NCBI GenBank assembly: GCA_021399435.1
Contig: JAJTUP010000016.1
Span: forward strand, 372,001 to 436,000
Length of the DNA: 64,000 bases
Direction of reading: 5' to 3'
From: Diaporthe sp. PMI_573
Taxonomy: Eukaryota; Ascomycota; Sordariomycetes; Diaporthales; Diaporthaceae
Below the pieces are notes generated by a model, which saw nothing but the letters and a program-made list of their open reading frames with translations, searched no databases and was not told where the DNA came from. Of this stretch, positions 52,307 through 64,000 are shown piece after piece (position 1 is the stretch's first letter; each line of letters opens with the position of its first letter). Made by a program: the position numbers and the translations under genes.

Positions 52307-54254
52307 CTAACTCCTGTTTGTTGTGGTCATCATAAGACTCCCACTAGGAAGGCTCCCCATGTCGATTGACTCTTCTTGCCTCAGCTTGGTGTGAGAATTC
52401 TGCCCGACAAGCAGACCATCTCTGTGAACCGTGCCGTCGAACAGCTCATCCATCTCCTCGAGGGTCCTTCCCTTTGTCTCGACAAACAACCAGATGACAA
52501 CAGCCAAGATTCCTACATTCCAACTGGCGTTGATAGCATAATACCTCCAAGCAATAGTTTCGATAGCTATTGGCGCGGTGTAGAGATTCAGGAAGCTGAA
52601 AGCATAGCCGATAGACTGGGCAGCTACGACGCCTTTGGCTCGCTGCGAATATCGAAGTATTTCGGCCGGATATGTGTAAGCAAGGAGCATCCTTTGAAGC
52701 TGTTAGTGCAGTTCGAATCATCTTGGGAGCGTCTATAATCTTACCAGCTGGTAGAAACCGCGAGGAGAAAAAGGGCAACGACAAGGATAGCACCAATTGC
52801 GTATCCGCTGTTCTCTGGATGGGCATCTGAAAGGTTCGAGAGGCCAGCAAGGAGGGCGAGAAGAACTATAGTCGCAGATGTCCCAAGGACTAGATACAAT
52901 GTTAGTTTCATCTATGGTCAATAGTCAACTCCATCCCACTTACTAAGAGGCTTGCGAGAACCTATTTTGTCGATAAGAAAGATGCCACCGACGCTGCAGC
53001 ATGCCTTGAACAGAAGAAGGAAGATGTTGATCATAATTGTAGTCCTCTTGTCATTAATTCCGAGATTGGCAATGACGTAGGTCGAAAAGTATCTGCGATT
53101 AGATTCGTTAGGACCGAGCGAAGTTCGGGTCGTTCAGACATTTGGGCATACAAGATCATGTTTCCTCCGAGAATTTGGTAAAAGATATTCATCAAAACAG
53201 CGATTCCGAATCTCCTGAGGTTTGGGACTGCGTCACATCGTCAGAGACAGCGAGTACAGAAAGAAAAGTGTGTCGTACAAGGCGAAACCAGTTCTTTCCA
53301 GCCTCCGTCGCTTTGCTTCTCGTTCGACAAGGCACTGAGTATCTCCTGAACTTGTGTAACAACTGTCGAGTTGTGGCGGTCGCCATTCGCATGGAGACGA
53401 GCGAGCACTTCAATGCCCTGGACAAATCTTAGCTGAATTCCAATCGCAGGTTACGAGAAGTTGTTACCTCTTCCCTGCGCCCCTTGGCGAAAAGCCACCT
53501 GGGACTTTCGTCGACAAGCGGAAGGAGGCACAGTGACAAGATCGAAGGTACTGCCTCTCCCTTTGCGTAACATGTCAGTATCATGTGGTCCAATTCGTTG
53601 CTAAAGATACTCACAAGCACTACTCCTCTCCAGGCCCAGTCTGAGTCCTTGTCAAAGGTCCCCAGGATGATGCATGCTACCAGGAAGGAAGCAAATGGCA
53701 CAGAGACGACCGTGGAGCTCGAGAGAATCGATCTGTATCTGGGAGAAGCTAATTCCATTACCCACATCGGCGCAACGGACCCGGTGATCAAAGTAGCAAA
53801 GCCGATGATGAAGCGGCCGATAATGAGTTGAACAACTGCAAAAGCTTCAGGTCAGCGCGTGTCCGGGGAGGGCGATTGGGATCATCCACGTACCACTTTC
53901 TGCCGAAGCCTGCAGAATTACTCCTAGAATAATGCAGACCGAGGCCACCCCGAGGCCGGCCTTTCGACCCCATCGATCAACGATGGGGCCAACCATTGGA
54001 CCGCCGAAGATGCACCCGGCGCTGACAATCGCGGAGTTGAGGCCGGTAAGATCGCTGTTAAGGTTGAAGTCTATCCTTCGGTGTCAGCAAAGCACGTTTG
54101 ATGAGGTTAGGTTTGACGTACGTTCGACGAACGGCTTTACCGTATTTAGGTTGTTGATCATGCCGGCATCGTAGGACAAGATGCACATGTTGCACATGGC
54201 CACCACCAGGATGAGCGCGTGCGAAGCCACAGGGCCGAGTGTTAACAAAGCCAT
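52307..54254 (-). CDS. MFS transporter, sugar-porter family
   Basis: Plasma-membrane transporter of 509 aa from nine exons: 54254-54122, 54070-53894, 53835-53615, 53560-53468, 53417-53279, 53227-53140, 53092-52944, 52889-52745 and 52691-52307. All eight introns are tiny (47-58 bp) and every junction keeps frame. Twelve membrane segments can be traced. Sugar-porter signatures are present: DRWGRKAG after TM2, ELASPRYRS, ESPRWLFAKGRREEA-like region after TM6, DKIGSRKP in the second half, and the C-terminal VETKGRTLEEMDELF. The family moves hexoses and related solutes, and in clusters may export product. The central PESPR motif reads DESPRW. The position between PKS and tailoring genes suggests a cluster role. 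Confidence 0.87.
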
Positions 54255-55771
54255 GATCTAAAATTCAGAGTGGTGCGAACACTTTCTCGTCGATGGGCTA
54301 CAGAAACAAAGCCGGTGTTGACAGCTCCAAGGCCCTACTGGACGGACAGACTTTTATGTAGGCAAGGCATAGCCCTGTCTGCAGGTCAAGGCGTCGCGCT
54401 GTGCAGGTGTCGATAGCAGGGCATGGATGACTCGTCCCTCCCGAGGCCGCCCAAGTTTAGCACAGAAATGAAACCCCTGAATCTGCGTTTCAATTGTGGG
54501 CCCTAAGCGCCCCAGAGAACGACCAAGCCCCCCAGTTCGACAACAACTTAGTTATACCAAGGAATATTCAGACCTCGATGAGACTCTCAGAGTTCTAATT
54601 ATTTATGGGGGTTTATTACCCAACCCTACTTTCTACGGCAGTGCTTCTCTATCAATAGAATTTTTCAAAACGTTTTTGTGCTTAACAACTGGCAGCGTAG
54701 AAAATATCTGCTCATTTTAACATTGACCTCTACTTATTCCTCAAGGTAAATGCTATCTCATCCATGATCTACATTATTGACGCCTACATTGGCAAGCAGC
54801 ATCTGTGGTACTGTCCATGAGCCATATGCAGAGCCAGCAAGTGCAGAGCCAGCCAAGCCTCTGTCAAGCAGTCAAGACCGGTTTCTCTGATACCGTCGGT
54901 GTATTTTCCGAGCATCCCGAGAGAGCCTACAGCGTCGGCCGAGCGCTGCCGTCTCGTGGCAGTGTTCAAATCCCACCCGGTTTCATTGCTCCCCTCCATA
55001 ATTCGTCATCACTTCCCATTGATCGCTCGTATTACGATTGGAATTATAAGCAAAGGAGTACCGACAGCATCAAAAGATGTAGATCTAGCTACGAATTGAG
55101 ACGGATTCTCCGCCTTTTCAGCGCATGCCGCGGCTCGTATGTCGATCGATCTGAACCAGCCACCAGCCTCGATTACTAAAATGAGTTCCGAGTAGGTGTA
55201 GAGATCTCACTGGTGACGTGGGCTTTCACAAGGTCCTAGCTACGAAACTTAGATTAGTGACAGGGGCAGCAAGGAGTTGGCGGTAACTGATCACCAAGAT
55301 CAAGATATTGTCAACACCATGTAATGACATCCGCGTTTGTCGGATTCAGAAGTACACCGGCTCTGACGAAATCGAGTCTCTAAGTTCGATATGACTTATC
55401 GTGTACCACTCCAGAACTCGTCGGTGGCCATTGTATTGCGGACCCTAATAAGAAAGAAGTCTCCGACCAGGCGGGAGATCGCCCCTATCCCGCCCCTTCC
55501 GACATACTAGTGGTGACTAGGGGTTGTATTAAGTTCTTAATATAGAGTGACCTGTGTTGTGGAGAACGTCTAAGATATCCCCTCTGTGCTTGACATGGAC
55601 TGTTTGTCATATGAAGATGAGTGTGCACGCTGCTCTCGGAGTTGACACGAGGTGAAAGATTTGACATGTGTGGCACAGTAGATGTGTGCAAGAAGTCTAT
55701 ATTCCCCAACAGCCTAATGGACACGAAATATTCGACAAACAGTGATATTCTGACCGGTCAGGCTTATTCCT
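54255..55771. other. 1.5 kb gene-free interval
   Basis: MFS promoter (right of 54254) and 3' region of the FAD monooxygenase. A 124-codon plus-strand ORF (54805-55179) is not convincing. No repeats or RNA genes identified. Confidence 0.45.
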
Positions 55772-57227
55772 TTACCAGTAGCCGCCCTTAGGCGGAGGAA
55801 CAGCAACTTCATCCAGATGTCCCTTTAACCCATTCCTGATATCCTCTGCAACCTTGGGAAACTGGTCCACCGCAAAATTTAGGGCATCCCAAGGTTTCAG
55901 CTTAGGAAATCTCTTCTGGGCCCATTGGGCAGGCGCCGCCTCGATGTCCTCCCAAGGTATCTTGTAGAACGCATCCCTGTTCTTCTGTCCGCTTTCGTGG
56001 ACGGCGTTGGACCGGTGATAGCGGATCCTCTGAGTGGCTTCCAGACCGAGCCTGACGTCTCCTCCAGACATGGCCAGGCACTGGGCCACGGTGACGGCGT
56101 CCTCGAGGGCTTGCGATGCCCCCTGGCCGGCTGTTGGCAGGTTTGCGTGGGCTGCGTCTCCGATGAGGATGGTCCGGCCTCCCTTACTTACCCAGGTGTC
56201 TATCGTTGGCCTATAGACGAGTTTGAAGTCTATGGTCTTTTCCACAGGGGTTATGTCGAATAGCGCTTGAGCATCCTCGCCTGTGAAAAACGCCATCCAT
56301 TTGGCCACATGCTCCCTTTCGGCAGCATTTGACCAAGACTCATTTGATTCCTTATCGTCCTTTTGCGACAGTTCTTAGCAGTGCTCAAAAGGTATCTGTC
56401 ATAGTTGCTCACCGGGTGAATTAGAACCCAGGCAATATCTTTGCCCTTGTTCCAAACGAAAGCCATGAGGCTCAGGTTATCATACATCCAAAATCTCACA
56501 GTATCTCTGTCCGAGTGATACAAGTCTTTCAGCCCGGGGTGGCTGAGCATAGCTTCGTCGGTCTTGAAGAAGCTCCGGAACACCGCCCAGCCGCTGCTCT
56601 TGCCGTCTTTGCTCTCGTCGTCGAGGTTGAGCACCTGCCCCCGGGCAATCGACCGAGGCCCATCGGCAGCAATAACACAGTCACCCCAGAGAGTCTCGCC
56701 ACTCGACAGAGCAACACCTGCTCTGTCATCCTCTTCGAGGTATTTCGTAACTGCCACGCCGATCCTGATATCTCGCACCAGGGTCTTTGCATGAGCGAGA
56801 AAGATGGAATGGACTTTGCCTCGATGCCCGGCGTACGTTATGTTATGTTCTTCGCCGTCTCTTGCCCAGGGCACGTTTGTGAGGAATTTTCCGTCGAACT
56901 TGCAGAGCTCCATGGCTCGGATACGGCTGCAACCCGTGTCGTGGATCTGCTGGCCGACCTTGCCGTTGTCCCAGCGGTGGATGATGCGGCCAGCATTGGG
57001 GAAGAAGTCAAGGATGTCTGTCCTCAATTGTTGACAATTTAGTGAGGATTCGAACACAAATTCTATCGGCTTGTTTGAGGATGTCACTTACCTCCCTGAC
57101 TGTTCGAATCGGGATACTTCTCAATCACGGTCACATCCATGCCGCGATCAGCGCATTCAATGGCTGCTCCCAGCCCGCCGAAGCCGGCACCAATGATAAT
57201 CACCTTGAGCTGTCTAGTTGCCGTCAT
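55772..57227 (-). CDS. FAD-dependent aromatic monooxygenase, salicylate-hydroxylase-like
   Basis: Group A flavoprotein monooxygenase; salicylate hydroxylases replace the ring carboxylate by OH using NAD(P)H and O2. Three exons: 57227-57092, 57017-56413 and 56359-55772 (introns of 74 and 53 bp), giving 442 aa. The FAD motif GAGFGGLGAAIECADRG is near residues 13-29, the DG motif reads VIAADGPRS, and the second flavin motif is LIGDAAHANLPTAGQGASQALEDA. Length fits the family. An alternative ATG at 57278 would add 17 residues; 57227 puts the Rossmann motif at the usual distance. Divergently placed from the PLP enzyme with about 0.5 kb between, so the two may be co-regulated. A 6-MSA-type acid would be a sensible substrate. 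Confidence 0.88.
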
Positions 57228-57737
57228 CTTGCCACGTAGGTCTGGAGTCTCGAACTGATGATTGCTTACATTTTGCATATCTCACGACGTACCAACCCAC
57301 AGATATAAAAAGGCTTTTGTGATGCTTCAACTTGATACTGACTTACCCCGACCTTGGCATCCTAGAACGAGGTTCTCCAGGATCCGAGGACCAGCCGGAA
57401 CGCGGTGATTCGTATCACAGGGAGACGAGACAGGTTATGGCCAGTCTCGGACCGTAAACCGAGATTCCCGACGGTCCCCGAAAAGCCGTGCTGCACAACA
57501 CTGATTGTTGTTGCGGTGTGTGAATTCTGGCATTGGTTGCCATTTCTTAGCGGTGCAAGGAAATCAGAATGGGATCGACCATTCCATCAGTCCTCACCAT
57601 TCCATCAGTCCTCGTCTCACCAAGTTACTCGTTTATCAGTCTCATTACTTGTAAGAAATTTCGTTTTGTATTTGCGAAACAGACCTCCGCCGTAACAAAT
57701 ACGTTCGCCACCTCGGGTCTCGGCTCGACGAATCACG
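57228..57737. promoter_or_regulatory. Divergent promoter between FAD monooxygenase and PLP enzyme
   Basis: About 0.5 kb shared upstream region. It includes a perfect 18-bp tandem duplication (ACCATTCCATCAGTCCTC at 57578-57595 and 57596-57613). No other motif stands out. Confidence 0.55.
57578..57613. repeat. 18-bp tandem duplication
   Basis: Two identical copies of ACCATTCCATCAGTCCTC, 125-160 bp upstream of the PLP-enzyme ATG. Could be a duplicated regulator site or a chance slippage product. Confidence 0.9.
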
Positions 57738-59129
<1,392 letters not shown>

Positions 59130-59952
59130 TTTCTTGACACTTTAATATGGCTCAGTTCTTCGTTTCCAGCCACAAATCAACGTTAACTGGTAGGACTTTC
59201 TAGCAAAACCGGGTGCCTTCCGGAAAATCCATCTCGTTCACTTATCATGATGTCTTCAATCTTGTCGATGTTGATAAGCTGCTCCATCTCAAAGTGACAG
59301 ATCTGCCTCACTGTCTGCTAACCTCCCCAAATTCCTACGGGTGGTCTATTCAGGCCTTGCTGAAGTCCATCAATGTACGGGCATGTCTGTCGCTTGCGAG
59401 CAGCATCTGCGAGTCTCAAATCAGTGTTGTCCAGATGTCGGACCAGGCCATCAATGGGACGATTCAGTGCACTTCGCAGCCTGGCTCCTTGGAGCCGTGA
59501 GAAGCCTCTTCGTTGGTGGTTGGGACAATCATTTGTCCCAGGAGCCCAGTCCTTAGCTGGTGGAAATTCAACGACGTTCAGCATCCCACCATACGTCTCG
59601 GAACTTAACAATGTCATCCTAACTTCCGAGGGAGCTTTGGCACTCTAATCCCGCCAGGAATACCTGCCATTCTTTTCTTGGGGATCAAGTTCCAATAGTC
59701 TCAGAGCGTCGACGTGTGGAATTTTCGGCTCCCCGAGTTGACCGGCCGAGGGGCCCGAGACTGCATCACTGACGCGCGAACCCCTCGGGGGTTGTCGCCC
59801 CACTTTGGAGGGCTGATGCACTCGGACATGTCATTGATAACCTCGAGACTGCGTGTGATGATTTCTTTCTCATAAATTGGTGCGCTTTCAACTCTCAGAG
59901 TTGTGCCAAGCCGGGACTCCTACGTCTACTACCTGCTCCCACTGTTGCAAAC
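59130..59952. other. Intergenic region
   Basis: 3' end of the PLP gene and P450 promoter. ORFs of 90-100 codons on both strands around 59320-59648 have no family signal. A TATA-like CATAAATT near 59871 lies about 80 bp before the P450 ATG. Confidence 0.45.
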
Positions 59953-61965
59953 ATGTCCGAAAAGCTCGAGGTTTTGCTCCCAGTTGTGGAATCAAAGCTT
60001 AAACAAGATGCCTTCGAAGTGCCAGTATGGGGTGTAATCGTTGCCGCCCTCTTAGGAGTATACTCCATTTGGTTGTTTACGGTTGCCGAAAGGATGATCA
60101 AATTGCCCATCGCCATGCAGGAGGAGGTACCAAACCGGAAGACTAGGATTGACATCTTCATCAAAGATACCAGAAGGATGCTCATTGACAGTTACAACAA
60201 GGTATGATGATATATCCTTCGGGCTGTCGACGGATATTTAGACGCTGATTCTAGAATGTCTAGTTCCAAGGTCAAGTCTATGGAATCACGACAACAGAAG
60301 GTGATACACCCGGCAAACTTTGGATGGTGGATATTTCGAGACTTTGATCTGACAACAGTATCAGGTACCAATATCATTATCCCTCTGGATTTGCTCCATG
60401 GCCTTGGAAGTCAAAAGTCGTTGAGCTTCTCAGCATTTCTGGAAGAAGAGGTGGGTGCGCCACTAATGGGCCAAGTAAGAAAGAAAAATTTGATCTGACT
60501 TGCCCATTTCATCTCCATATAGTTCAGCATGAAGCAGTACACCAAAGTGGGCAACCTTGACGAGAATCAGATCAGCATTGTTAACAAAAAGCTCAACCCA
60601 ACTCTTCGTAAGTCTGGTATTCAGCATACTTACAGACATATTTCATCATTCTAACAGTTCTAGCTGAATACGTTCCCGTCATCCAGGAGTTGATCCGGAG
60701 ACACTGGCCACTGGAGCATTATGAGAGTAAGTTGGTCGTCAACACCCGTCAACATCCTGAACTCGGATCGAACTTTCTCTATCAATCGCTCAGCAACTCC
60801 AAATCAAGTTGCTAACTCAACGATGGACAGTCCAAACTACCACAAAGCCCTGGCCACATGTAATGCGACTCGTCTCCCGAATCTCAGCCAGAATATTCCA
60901 CAGCGCCGCCGCCGCGGAGAACGACCACTGGCTGGACATCGCCACCGAACACGTCCATTCTACCGTGGTCTGGACCGAGAACCTCAAGAAGTGGCCCGCC
61001 ATCGCCCGTCCTCTTGTTTATCGCTTCGTTAAAGGCCGACGGTATATGATGCAGCGGTTTGAGGAAGGCAAGGCTGTCGTGGCCCAGACGTTACAAAAAA
61101 AGAAGGCAAATGGGGGCAAGCCTCTGAGCAGCCCTCCAACACTGTTGGACCACCTTTACGAGGGACAGCTCGGTCCTGATAATGTCGAGGGGCATACCGT
61201 TGCCCAGATCAATCTGTGCGTAGCTGCCATTCAGTCCATGGCTGCGACGTTGACTCAATCTCTCATGGACCTCGCAACACACCCTGAATATGTTCCTGAG
61301 CTCTTAGAGGAGATAAATACGACAATTGAGAGGAACGGCGGCGTAGTCGACAAGCGGGTGTTGACCGAGATGTGGAAGCTGGACAGCTTCATCAAGGAGA
61401 CCCAACGGTTGAACCCTCCAGATTTAAGTTTGTTGCCCAGTGGACACCATTTTACGTTGATGGCAATTATAACTGACTTGTTTGAACTACAGCCAGCTTC
61501 CAACGAAAGGCTCTCTCGGATATAACACTGTCCAACGGACTGCGCATCCCCAAGGGCTCTCGCATCGTGCTCCCTACAGGGGCGATCAACATGGACCGGC
61601 AGTTCTTCCAAGACCCCGAGACCTTCGACGGCTTCCGATACTATAGGCACAGGGCCGCGAGCGAGGACTCACGCAACGCCAGCCAAATGGTCACCGTCGG
61701 CAAACAGGATCTGACGTGGGGCTATGGCAGACACGCGTGTCCGGGCAGATACCTCGCGGAAGTAGTTTTAAAGCTGCTCGTGATTGAGTTCATAACGCGA
61801 TATGAAATCCGGCTACCGGACGATGTGAAGGAGCGACCAAAGAATATTGAGTATGAGGGTTTGGTAAGTTGGTGCAGTCATGGATTTTCCCGTCCCCCCC
61901 GGCGGACTGACTCGCCCCAGGTTATCCCGGATCCCGAGTGGAAGTTGGAAATGAGGAGCCGATGA
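59953..61965 (+). CDS. Cytochrome P450 monooxygenase
   Basis: Microsomal haem monooxygenase of 510 aa in eight exons: 59953-60201, 60264-60300, 60365-60450, 60523-60607, 60664-60726, 60831-61427, 61493-61863 and 61921-61965. Seven introns (56-104 bp) all keep frame, and each removes an in-frame stop or restores family sequence. A single N-terminal anchor (VPWGVIVAALLGVYSIWLFTV-like, partly quoted) is present. P450 landmarks: FIKETQRL (E-x-x-R), SFQRKALSDITLSNG, FDGFRYYR (PERF-like) and the haem loop WGYGRHACPGRYLAE with the axial Cys. The I-helix segment (CVAAIQSMAATLTQS) lacks a textbook AGxDT. Located in the cluster, it probably hydroxylates the methyl group or ring of an aromatic intermediate. 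Confidence 0.9.
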
Positions 61966-62360
61966 TAACGACTCGCACGATGATTCTAGAGAGGGTCTAC
62001 TGTGTTGTAGGTGGAAGATAAGACTAGGCAGACCGGTATTTCGCCGAACAGTCGAGAATCTGAGACAATTCGCTTCATCCTGAGGTGGCTTTGTCGAGGT
62101 CGAAACTGTCGATTTATGACATAGTAGAATAAAATAGACACGCGCAGGGAAGAATAGTTTAGAGTGACCCAAAGGTCCTGCGAAGGCTTAAAATTTGATT
62201 ATTCCTATCCACTCGATTATTGTGTCAGGGGCATCAATGGTCCAAAGCAACATATTCGCTGCGATGTCCCCCAGGAGGATTGAGTATTGTTTCCGTGGTG
62301 CATCAGTTGTTTCATCCATTGGTAGATCTATCAATTCATGCTGCGATACTCCAGTCACCT
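61966..62360. other. Intergenic region between converging genes
   Basis: 3' ends of the P450 (+) and SDR (-). No gene or repeat recognised. Confidence 0.5.
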
Positions 62361-63188
62361 CTACTTCATTGAAACTCCTCCAGAGAGAAGCATGAACTCG
62401 CCGTTAATGAATCGAGACCTCTCCTCCGCAAAAAAGGCCACCGCCCATGCCACATCCTCTACAGATGCCGCACCGCCCTCCACCGGTGTATCCCTGATTA
62501 ACGACTCCCGCACCTTTTCCCATTCTTCAGGCGTGAAGTGCTCGAGGAAACTGTCCGTCAACACCGGCCCCGGCGCCACCATATTGACGGTACACCCGTA
62601 TCTCGGCGGCAACTCTTTCGCCCAAACACGCAGGATTGAATCGAGCGCCCCTTTAGTTGCCGCATAGACCCTGTGGCCTGCCTTGGGCACCCGCGAAGCA
62701 GCCGAGCCAACAAGGATGATCCGCGAGCCACCAATGGCGCCGGACATGTTCGGCGGCTCGGCCGGCTTGTACGGCGTCAGGTGCGGTAGCGATGCCTTGA
62801 CTAGCGCGAAAGCACCGCGGGCGTTCAGATCCATGGCTCGGTCCCACATGCTCAGGGTCGTATCCCAGAGAGGAGCCATCGGCACGTAGCCGGCGTTGCT
62901 GACGAGGATGTCGATCTGGCCGAACCTGGCTACTGCCTGCCGCACGAGCTCCGATGGACCGCCATGTGAGGCGAGGTCTGCACACACGGCGATCCAGTCT
63001 GTCTTGAGGGATCTCCCTACCGCTTCGCATTCGGTTTTAAGAGACGAGTAGGGATAGTTGAGGACGATATTCGCGCCGCGATTAGACAGCTCCACGGCAA
63101 TTCCTGCGCCGATGCCTTTGGACGAGCCGGATATTACAGCTGTACGGCCAGCCATGATTGCTCGAGGTTGTATCGAGGGTGAAGTCAT
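62361..63188 (-). CDS. Short-chain dehydrogenase/reductase (classical SDR)
   Basis: Intronless NAD(P)(H)-dependent oxidoreductase of 275 aa. Cofactor motif GSSKGIGAG near residues 21-29, NAG in SNAGYVP, catalytic Ser in LVGSAAS, Tyr/Lys in YAATKGA, then NMVAPGPVLTDS and the C-terminal LLSGG. ATG 63188 is the first Met; a second Met (residue 12, MAGRTAVISG) is closer to the Rossmann strand and may be the true start. Similar to fungal oxoacyl-reductase/versicolorin-reductase-type SDRs that tailor polyketides. Lies between the P450 and the dioxygenase-like gene, so a cluster role such as alcohol/aldehyde interconversion is likely. Substrate unknown. Confidence 0.9.
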   Translation of the reverse strand: MTSPSIQPRAIMAGRTAVISGSSKGIGAGIAVELSNRGANIVLNYPYSSLKTECEAVGRSLKTDWIAVCADLASHGGPSELVRQAVARFGQIDILVSNAGYVPMAPLWDTTLSMWDRAMDLNARGAFALVKASLPHLTPYKPAEPPNMSGAIGGSRIILVGSAASRVPKAGHRVYAATKGALDSILRVWAKELPPRYGCTVNMVAPGPVLTDSFLEHFTPEEWEKVRESLIRDTPVEGGAASVEDVAWAVAFFAEERSRFINGEFMLLSGGVSMK

Positions 63189-63591
63189 TGCTCTTTAGGA
63201 TTGAAGGTCTTTTGGCAAGGGCGTAATGAAAGATTAGGCTGGGACGATGCGAGAATGGCTGATAGAATGCAAGATACTGTACCTAGTAGTTGACCTTGAC
63301 CGGCATTTTGTCAGTTCACCACTGCCATCAGTTCGTTTATTGTTGCTAGCCAGTCCAAAACGGAAAGTTCCGAGCTCGGATATTGGGACCGAGATTCACC
63401 GAAATGCGTTGCCACGCTATGGAACAGATGGGAGTAAGTGACACTTAGAATGAAATGCACTCAGTTCTGGTATTTTGTAGTAATCGATTTTGCACATGCA
63501 GATACCGTACCGTTTTACTCCTTCACGTCTTGATAGAACACAGTAAATTTAATGACAGATAATCACTACGATCGTCCTTCTCGCCCTCCCT
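63189..63591. other. Intergenic region
   Basis: SDR promoter and 3' end of the dioxygenase-like gene. No gene or repeat seen. Confidence 0.45.
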
Positions 63592-64000
63592 TCATGCTTC
63601 GATAGGCATGCTGGGAACATCCGTAAAACCAGGTAGATCCTCAACTTTCTTTGTAAAAAATGCTCGTGGAATGTCGGGACCCCAACTAGAGACAGTGGAA
63701 GCCACAGCGGGTTCGTCTGCGTTAGGGGAGTCTTCATTGACAAGGTCTCCATCGACGTAGTGCTCAATGATGAACCCGGATGAGTCGAACCTATAGCATT
63801 GTCAGCCCCGCCATGTCTCAAAATTGCCAGTAAGACACTCACCAGTAATCAAAGATTTGACTGCCAAGCACGTGCCTCCCCACCCCAAAGACGTTGATGT
63901 ACCCTCTGCGGCGTAGGTAATGGTGTCCGACGACTTGGCTGTCGACGTCGTCGACCTCAAAGCTTGCATGATGCGCCTTGATCCCCTGCTTCAGTTCGGG
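63592..64000 (-). CDS. Vicinal-oxygen-chelate/extradiol-dioxygenase-like protein, 5' truncated by window edge
   Basis: C-terminal part only: exon 64000-63843 (continuing beyond the edge), a 52 bp intron (GTGAGT ... CTATAG) and exon 63790-63592. About 118 residues are visible. The segment KAHHASFEVDDVDSQVVGHHYL gives a metal-ligand His (H-H-A-S-F-E), then INVFGVGRHVLGSQIFDYWF and FIIEHYVDGD, whose Glu is the usual third ligand of the vicinal oxygen chelate fold. This is the fungal catechol-2,3-dioxygenase/glyoxalase-like group. Members cleave catechols next to the diol or act as glyoxalases. The first metal His and N-terminal module are outside the window. Its position beside a salicylate-hydroxylase-like gene favours a ring-cleaving role, but this is inference. 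Confidence 0.75.

Overview
This window is nuclear DNA from a filamentous ascomycete (Pezizomycotina, most like a Sordariomycete). Genes are compact and often interrupted by 47-130 bp introns with GTAAGT-like donors and CTGAC/CTAAC-type branch sequences, and they lie on both strands with 0.3-2.5 kb between them. Fungal signatures include Gpi3/PIG-A, Dbp6, an Atl1-type alkyltransferase-like protein, a PRISE-type reductase, a tyrosinase and a 6-methylsalicylate-synthase-type polyketide synthase (PKS). Exon coordinates are my own manual splicing, checked by reading frame and by fit to family motifs.

Left part (1-19.3 kb), mostly housekeeping or conserved: a 5'-partial and apparently frame-disrupted hypothetical gene; an SDR reductase (-); a calcineurin-like phosphoesterase (-); a small Cys-rich, GPI-anchor-like protein (-); Gpi3 (-) facing away from the DEAD-box helicase Dbp6 (+); a secreted-type FAD amine/L-amino-acid oxidase (+); a 3'-5' exonuclease-like gene broken by an in-frame stop and lacking catalytic acids; and a histidine-phosphatase-family protein carrying a PCNA-interaction-like (PIP) motif and a long Pro-rich repeat tail.

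Middle part (19.3-43.7 kb), largely secreted or accessory: a 674-residue secreted repeat protein with eleven RQMLP modules; an Atl1-like DNA-repair protein; a GH2 glycosidase; a six-cysteine effector-like secreted protein; a DUF1996-type secreted protein; a PRISE-type reductase; a tyrosinase; a large nuclear-type protein with a PD-(D/E)XK-like core; an M28 aminopeptidase; and a small unknown ORF. Long gene-free stretches (31.7-34.3 kb, 41.4-43.7 kb) hold only simple repeats and regulatory-looking sequence.

Right part (43.7 kb to the end) looks like a biosynthetic gene cluster that continues past the window: a partially reducing, 6-MSAS-type PKS (+); an F-box/RCC1-like protein (+) that may be a bystander; a sugar-porter-type MFS transporter with nine exons (-); a salicylate-hydroxylase-type FAD monooxygenase (-) divergent from an O-acetylhomoserine-sulfhydrylase-type PLP enzyme (+); a cytochrome P450 with eight exons (+); an SDR (-); and a 5'-truncated vicinal-oxygen-chelate/extradiol-dioxygenase-like gene (-) running off the right edge. 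A plausible, unproven reading is that the PKS makes 6-methylsalicylate, the FAD enzyme hydroxylates and decarboxylates it to a methylcatechol, and the dioxygenase opens the ring. The PLP enzyme could then join an amino-acid-derived four-carbon unit or sulfur to the product. I do not recognise a characterised cluster with this gene set, so it is the best candidate here for an undescribed system.
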